Source: UBA5078 sp051252515 (GTDB lineage: Bacteria; Pseudomonadota; Gammaproteobacteria; Pseudomonadales; Pseudohongiellaceae). Taken from it: a stretch of DNA of 64,000 nt. Numbering within the stretch: the stretch's first letter is position 1; every line of letters begins with the position of its first letter. The translations under genes were made by a program, and so were the position numbers. Below the pieces are notes generated by a model. That model searched no databases. It was not told the origin of the DNA and was given only the letters and a program-made list of their open reading frames with translations. The stretch is taken from NCBI GenBank assembly GCA_051252515.1, contig JBPOFS010000003.1, positions 62,001-126,000 of the forward strand. The letters are read 5' to 3'. This document shows, in pieces, positions 59,991 through 64,000 of the stretch.

Positions 59991-61823
59991 ATGCCCCCTA
60001 TGCCAAAGTCACTGATAGTCAGCGGTTTGTTAATGTTTAGTGCCAGCCTAATGCCCCTTATTGGTGCAGCACAATCGGCCACTGACCCTTGGCAAAATTC
60101 CCTAAGTCCGATTCCCGCTACGAGCTGGGACTATGACAAAGCCGCTCACCTATTAGAACGTGCAGGCTTTGGTGGCACACCAGAGGAGATCACCGCGCTG
60201 TTCGATCTTGGCGCAGAAGCGGCGGTGCGTCGATTAGTGTATTTCGAGAATGTCGACAACAGCCAACTACAGCCCTTTGCACACTCCGGAATCCATGATC
60301 CAGGCCTAGAGCCCTTCCCCCCTAGTCGCCCCGCCACAACGGAGCTTGCCAAAGAAACCGGCGAAGCCTTAGGCATTAGAGTCAAGCCAGAGGGCAATCG
60401 TCGCTTACAACCAGTGGTGAACAAATTTTTCTATTGGTTGCGCGCCAGCGTATTGGAAACCAATCGTGTGTCGTATTGGTGGGCAGACCGCATGCTTAAC
60501 AGCAACGCCCCATTACAAGAAAAAATGGCCTTATTCTGGCATGGACACTATGCCGTGAATGAGAGCAAAGTACGCGACTACCGAAAACTACTAAATGAAC
60601 TCGAGCTATTCCATGAAATGGGCACGGGAAGTTTCAGAGATTTAATGGTTGCCGTTGCACAAGACCCCGCCATGCTTTCGTTCCTTGATGCCGGCGTTAA
60701 TGTTAAAGGCGCCCCCAATGAAAACTTCGCTCGCGAGATCATGGAGCTATTCACCATGGGCGTGGGCAATTATAGCGAAACCGATATTCGTGAAGCAGCC
60801 CGAGCCTTTACTGGTTGGAATTACGTAGATGTTGATTTTATCATCAACGAAGATCAACACGACGCGTCACAGAAAACTTTTCTCAACCGTACTGGTAATT
60901 TCGATGGCATAGAGATCATTGACATCATTATGGAACAGGAAGTGACGGCAGAGTATATTGCCGGAAAGCTATACCGATTCTTTGTCCGCGATGATCTCGA
61001 CCCTTCTTTGAAAATTGAGTTAGGCAATATCCTTCGTGAAAACGGTTATGAGATAGCCCCTTTTCTAGAAACAGTATTTCTATCCCAAGACTTCTATAGC
61101 TCCGCTTCTATAGGCACACAAATTAAAAGCCCCGTTCAACTTGCCGTGTCGAGCTATCGTAAAATGGGCTTGCACGCCGTGCCTGGTGTCCCTGATTTCA
61201 ACTCAGCCACTGGCGCTCTAGGGCAATCGCTATTTCGCCCCCCCACTGTTGCCGGATGGGCTGGTGGGCGCAGTTGGATCACGCCTGGTTTATTATTAGA
61301 GCGTGGTAACTTTGCACGTGATGTATTGTTCCCTGACATTAATTTTGTACCCCCAGATCGTCTCAATGGCAGTGCAGAGATTCGCAGTGTCGCTGAACGC
61401 ATTCGATTAGGATACGACATCACTAGCGCCACACAACCTTCCGCTGTCGGAGGTGATCAAATCATGGCCGAGTCAAATATGCTTGCGGATCGAGATGAGG
61501 ATTTCAACACTCGCTACGGAAGTTTCCGTGGGTGGCAAATGGCCATTGAGCGCGTTAAACCAATCCCAAGAGACACCGCGCAGATGAATTTAAGCGCGAT
61601 GGTAAAACAAGAGAGTTTGAGCAATACCCGCGAAGTCGTGGATTACTTTATTCTACGTTTTATGCGCGTGCCCCCTGACGCAACAGCACGACAAACGCTT
61701 ATCGATTTTCTCAATGAAGATTTAGGCACTGACGATATCGGCATTGCCGAAAGCTATATGGAAGACTCGCTGCGATTATTACTGCACTTAGTCATGAGCC
61801 AACCTGAATATCAATTGAGCTAA
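59991..61823 (+). CDS. DUF1800 family exported protein
   Basis: The 610-residue protein has a signal peptide (about 1-28, cleaving after IGAAQ) and the DUF1800 pattern: AAHLLERAGFGGTPEEI, WWADRMLNS, MALFWHGHYAVN, FAREIMELFTMGVGNYSETDI, REAARAFTGW and PPTVAGWAGGRSWI. The function is unknown; these proteins are nearly always paired with a DUF1501 protein, as here 17 bases downstream. AGAAGGA lies eight bases before the ATG. Confidence 0.88.
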   Translation: MPPMPKSLIVSGLLMFSASLMPLIGAAQSATDPWQNSLSPIPATSWDYDKAAHLLERAGFGGTPEEITALFDLGAEAAVRRLVYFENVDNSQLQPFAHSGIHDPGLEPFPPSRPATTELAKETGEALGIRVKPEGNRRLQPVVNKFFYWLRASVLETNRVSYWWADRMLNSNAPLQEKMALFWHGHYAVNESKVRDYRKLLNELELFHEMGTGSFRDLMVAVAQDPAMLSFLDAGVNVKGAPNENFAREIMELFTMGVGNYSETDIREAARAFTGWNYVDVDFIINEDQHDASQKTFLNRTGNFDGIEIIDIIMEQEVTAEYIAGKLYRFFVRDDLDPSLKIELGNILRENGYEIAPFLETVFLSQDFYSSASIGTQIKSPVQLAVSSYRKMGLHAVPGVPDFNSATGALGQSLFRPPTVAGWAGGRSWITPGLLLERGNFARDVLFPDINFVPPDRLNGSAEIRSVAERIRLGYDITSATQPSAVGGDQIMAESNMLADRDEDFNTRYGSFRGWQMAIERVKPIPRDTAQMNLSAMVKQESLSNTREVVDYFILRFMRVPPDATARQTLIDFLNEDLGTDDIGIAESYMEDSLRLLLHLVMSQPEYQLS

Positions 61824-61840
61824 ACAAAGAGAGAATGCCA

Positions 61841-63073
61841 ATGAACAATAAGTCTTTGTTACTTAACCGAAGAAAACTTCTTAGCGCAGGCCTGACGGGT
61901 TTAGGCTTAGGCGCTGTGGGCCTGCTACCTTCTGGGTTTGCACAAGCAGCCCAACAAGCGGCAGCCACTGCGCGTGCCAATGGCAAAGTACTCGTCATCC
62001 TTGAACTTTCCGGCGGCAACGACGGACTTAACACTGTTGTGCCCTACGCCGACGATGCCTACTATCGTAACCGTCCAAATATTGGCATTCCTAAAAACCA
62101 ATTGCGCATGATTGATGATCACTTTGGTTTCAACCCGGGCATGGCAGGATTTGAGCGCCTCTACAAAGATGGCAACATGGCCATCGTCCATGGCTGCGGT
62201 TATGACAATCCTTCCTACTCACACTTTACCTCAATGGCCTATTGGCATACGGCGGCCCCTAACAGTGGTGAAGAGTATGGCTGGGTCGGAAAATTGGCCG
62301 ACAAGATGGCGCCAGATGCCCCTGCAAATTTCTTAGTGAATATCGCTGAAAGCCAATCATTGGCGGTACGCAGTCAATTGCATGTACCGGTAGTGTTCGA
62401 CGCACCGGAGCGATTCATGCGCGAAGCTTTTTTTGAAGAACAAAAAGCCTTGGCCTTACAAGCTGAAACTCAAAGTACAGGGAATTCATCGCAGAACTTT
62501 TTACACGGCATCGCTCAAAGCGCCAATGATGCCTCGACATTAGTGCGCGAAGCATGGGAGAACTATCAATCGCCTGTGGACTATGGAATTACCGGTTTGG
62601 ACCTACCAAAAGTTGTGTCCTTGCTAGAAGCGGACATGCCGACTAATTTGTATTACGTGTCCTATCGCAACAACGCATTCGATACTCATGTGTTTCAGAA
62701 CAATCTGCACCAGCGTTTGTTGACCTACACTTCCGATGCGGTCTCAGCCTTCATGTTAGACCTAGAGCGTATTGGTCGAGCAGATGATGTGATGTTGATG
62801 ATCTTCTCAGAGTTCGGTCGCCGCGTGCCAGAGAACGTCAGCTTAGGCACCGACCACGGCGCAGCTAACGTCATGTTTGTCGTGGGCTCACAGGTCAAAG
62901 GGGGGCATTACGGTGAACTGCCAAGCCTTACACAGTTAACGGTAGGCGATAATCTGCAATACACCACAGACTTCCGCCGCGTCTACCAGACCATGATGAA
63001 TGGGTGGCTTGGTCAGACAGACACGTCATCGATCCTCAATGGCAGTTTTGATGGTTTTGATATGTTTCTTTAG
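61841..63073 (+). CDS. DUF1501 family exported protein (Tat-type signal)
   Basis: The 410-residue protein begins with a twin-arginine-like signal (LLNRRKLLSAGLTGLGLGAV). The mature part has the DUF1501 pattern: VILELSGGNDGLNTVVPY, AIVHGCGYDNPSYSHF, SYRNNAFDTHVFQNN, and MLMIFSEFGRRVPEN with GTDHGAANVMFVVG, a metal-site-like arrangement recalling the alkaline phosphatase/sulfatase superfamily. Substrate is unknown. The ATG at 61841 follows GAGAGA; an ATG two codons earlier is too close to it. The stop is followed at once by a microsatellite. Confidence 0.88.
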   Translation: MNNKSLLLNRRKLLSAGLTGLGLGAVGLLPSGFAQAAQQAAATARANGKVLVILELSGGNDGLNTVVPYADDAYYRNRPNIGIPKNQLRMIDDHFGFNPGMAGFERLYKDGNMAIVHGCGYDNPSYSHFTSMAYWHTAAPNSGEEYGWVGKLADKMAPDAPANFLVNIAESQSLAVRSQLHVPVVFDAPERFMREAFFEEQKALALQAETQSTGNSSQNFLHGIAQSANDASTLVREAWENYQSPVDYGITGLDLPKVVSLLEADMPTNLYYVSYRNNAFDTHVFQNNLHQRLLTYTSDAVSAFMLDLERIGRADDVMLMIFSEFGRRVPENVSLGTDHGAANVMFVVGSQVKGGHYGELPSLTQLTVGDNLQYTTDFRRVYQTMMNGWLGQTDTSSILNGSFDGFDMFL

Positions 63074-63079
63074 GTTGGA

Positions 63080-63132
63080 GGTTTAGGTTTAGGTTTAGGT
63101 TTAGGTTTAGGTTTAGGTTTAGGTTTAGGTTA
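63080..63132 (+). repeat. GGTTTA microsatellite after the DUF1501 gene
   Basis: Eight perfect tandem GGTTTA units (63080-63127) and a partial GGTTA begin seven bases after the DUF1501 stop. Read by itself it is a simple repeat; it is not coding on the plus strand. Confidence 0.95.
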
Positions 63133-63165
63133 GATTTTAGTTTTTCTTTGACGAGCCGCGCTGGA

Positions 63166-63259
63166 GCCCTGAAAAATTGGGAGACGCCAAAAGGCTCACC
63201 TCCGTGTGAAGGCTCAGCGGGCGCCGTCCTGGCGCCCGATGCTCCCAATTTCTCAGGGC
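63166..63259 (-). ncRNA. 94-nt structured element, copy L
   Basis: Outer arms GCCCTGAAAAATTGGGAG and CTCCCAATTTCTCAGGGC pair at 17 of 18 positions. On the minus strand the interior has CGGGCGCC-AGGAC-GGCGCCCG, then a TCAC/GTGA hairpin with a GGA-containing loop and GAGCCTTTTGGCG. It is homologous to copy R (63563-63656), in the opposite orientation. Whether it acts as RNA or DNA is unknown. Confidence 0.6.
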
Positions 63260-63573
63260 CCCAACACGACTCTTGTTCTGTGCTAGGCCGGAGCACCCTC
63301 TTTTTTATACCTACACTAGACGCTCACTCGATATCAGAGTTGGGTGTTGGGTTTGGTGGCAGGGCTCCAACACGGCTCTTGTTCTGTGCTAGGCCGAAGC
63401 ACCCTCTTTTTTTATACCTACACTAGACGCTCACTCGATATCAGGGTTGGGTGTTGGGTTTGGTGGCAGGGCCCCAACACGACTCTTGTTCTGTGCTAGG
63501 CCGAAGCACCCTCCTTTTTTATACCTACACTAGACGCTCGCTCGATATCAGGGTTGGGGGTTGGGTTTGGTGG
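63254..63573 (+). repeat. Three tandem repeats of about 107 bp
   Basis: Copies start at 63254, 63360 and 63467 (106, 107 and 107 bp) and are nearly identical. Each holds CTCTTGTTCTGTGCTAGGCC, a small GTGCT/AGCAC hairpin followed by a T-run, ATACCTACACTAGACGCTC and TTGGGTTTGGTGG. GTGTTGGG at the end of one copy can pair with CCCAACAC at the start of the next. The array begins inside one arm of element L and ends inside one arm of element R. Confidence 0.9.
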
Positions 63574-63656
63574 GCTGGAACGTCGAGCACCAGGACGGTG
63601 CTCGCCGAGCCTTCACATGGATGTGAGCCCTTTGGCGCTTCCAGCCCACCAAACCC
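63563..63656 (+). ncRNA. 94-nt structured element, copy R
   Basis: Outer arms GGGTTTGGTGGGCTGGAA and TTCCAGCCCACCAAACCC are perfect complements. Inside are CGAGCACC-AGGAC-GGTGCTCG and TCACAT-GG-ATGTGA, then GAGCCCTTTGGCG. It shares its roughly 54-nt interior with copy L, but the outer stem sequence is entirely different while still paired. GGA in hairpin loops is typical of CsrA/RsmA sites. Confidence 0.65.
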
Positions 63657-63688
63657 AACTCCCAGCCCGACCTACGAAGCACACAACA

Positions 63689-64000
63689 CTAAATAGGATC
63701 CCCAGCAGGCATCTGCAACGCCTCACCCGGCACTGCTCCTTCACCGCGTTGCTGCCAACGACGAATCTGGGCCGCGACACTACTTTCATAAGCGTCCAAA
63801 CTACGCTGGCTTTCTAATGTTTGTGCAAGCTTATCAAGCCTATCCGTTAACACTGCTCGCACCTCCGGTGAGCTAGAATCATTGCTCGCTTGAATTAACA
63901 TTTCATCTACCGTGACACGCTGAACAACATTCAGCACTTGTTGCTGATAGTCAGTTTCTGGAGCATCAGCGCCCCATGTCACCTCTATCAAACGATCGAT
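63689..64000 (-). CDS. C-terminal part of a probable zinc-dependent metalloprotease (5' end outside window)
   Basis: About 103 residues are visible, read in frame to the window edge. The text (IDRLIEVTWGADAPETDYQQ, QRVTVDEMLIQAS, SPEVRAVLTDRLDKLAQTL) resembles the helical C terminus of the DUF4953/DUF5117 zinc metalloproteases, whose HExxH site would lie beyond this window. The match rests on the tail only. It converges on DUF1501 across the repeat region. Confidence 0.5.
   Translation of the reverse strand: MDRLIEVTWGADAPETDYQQQVLNVVQRVTVDEMLIQASNDSSSPEVRAVLTDRLDKLAQTLESQRSLDAYESSVAAQIRRWQQRGEGAVPGEALQMPAGDPI

Noticed and set aside
63254..63573. Integron attC-like array (GTTGGGT resembles GTTRRRY and the units are tandem)
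   Set aside because: The paired RYYYAAC site is not matched, units carry no gene cassettes, and no integrase is present.
63166..63656. Insertion sequence or inverted-repeat-bounded transposon
   Set aside because: The elements are in opposite orientation, but no transposase frame lies between them; only the 107-bp repeats do.
63036..63817. Several 80-90 residue open frames across the microsatellite and tandem repeats
   Set aside because: They are produced by the repeats and hairpins, are repeated in sequence with the DNA units, and show no start signals or protein-like composition.

Overview
The window reads as about 64 kb of chromosome from a marine-type gammaproteobacterium of roughly 50% G+C. 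Support comes from housekeeping genes with gammaproteobacterial architecture: alaA, pdxB, ttcA-yheU-tusA, fadB, rapA, djlA, an smc-zipA-ligA order of the Pseudomonas kind (SMC rather than MukB), pncC-recA-recX with a LexA-type box, and a methylcitrate-cycle cluster. A Pseudomonadales/Cellvibrionales-like lineage is my inference. I found no phage, insertion sequence, CRISPR array, rRNA or tRNA.

Layout. 1-2.6 kb: a GAF/HD-GYP protein and an alpha/beta-hydrolase-like protein that has lost its catalytic Ser and His. 2.7-11.9 kb: an envelope/surface island. It holds a DUF6502 protein with two palindromic operators in its promoter region, a coupled Gly-rich membrane protein, an outer-membrane barrel protein, a TPR plus barrel protein resembling Slam (DUF560, type XI secretion), and a 1611-residue secreted protein with a FecR domain, a long Glu-Pro spacer and five repeated beta domains. 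11.9-22 kb: msrB, alaA, a probable fadB-ttcA-yheU-tusA-exonuclease-pdxB operon, a polysaccharide deacetylase, a Bax-like glucosaminidase and a BolA protein. 22-29 kb: a YlqF/RbgA GTPase, rapA and an M16C peptidase. 29.3-38.5 kb (minus strand): smc, zipA, ligA, a transglycosylase-like lipoprotein and djlA, an operon-like block for chromosome segregation, division and the cell wall. 38.8-46.3 kb: a large secreted protein of unknown role, a beta-CASP nuclease divergent from a PLP enzyme, then rmlA and ugd for sugar nucleotides. 46.4-50.1 kb: prpB-prpC-prpD. 50.1-50.8 kb: an IbpA-type small heat-shock gene with a sigma-32 promoter and a ROSE-like RNA thermometer. 51-57.4 kb: a secreted unknown, a membrane-anchored AraC regulator, a DUF1015 protein, and an adenylate cyclase downstream of a cupredoxin-like protein. 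57.4-59.8 kb: recX, recA, pncC. 60-63 kb: a DUF1800/DUF1501 pair. 63-64 kb: a highly repetitive intergenic region, then the 3' end of a likely metalloprotease gene.

The two most interesting regions are the Slam-like/FecR multi-barrel island (2.7-11.9 kb) and the 615-bp intergenic region at 63074-63688. The latter carries a GGTTTA microsatellite, three ~107-bp tandem repeats, and two 94-nt structured elements in opposite orientation whose stems covary around conserved GGA-loop hairpins. REP-like palindromes containing the string GTAGGAGCGGGC or close variants recur between genes.
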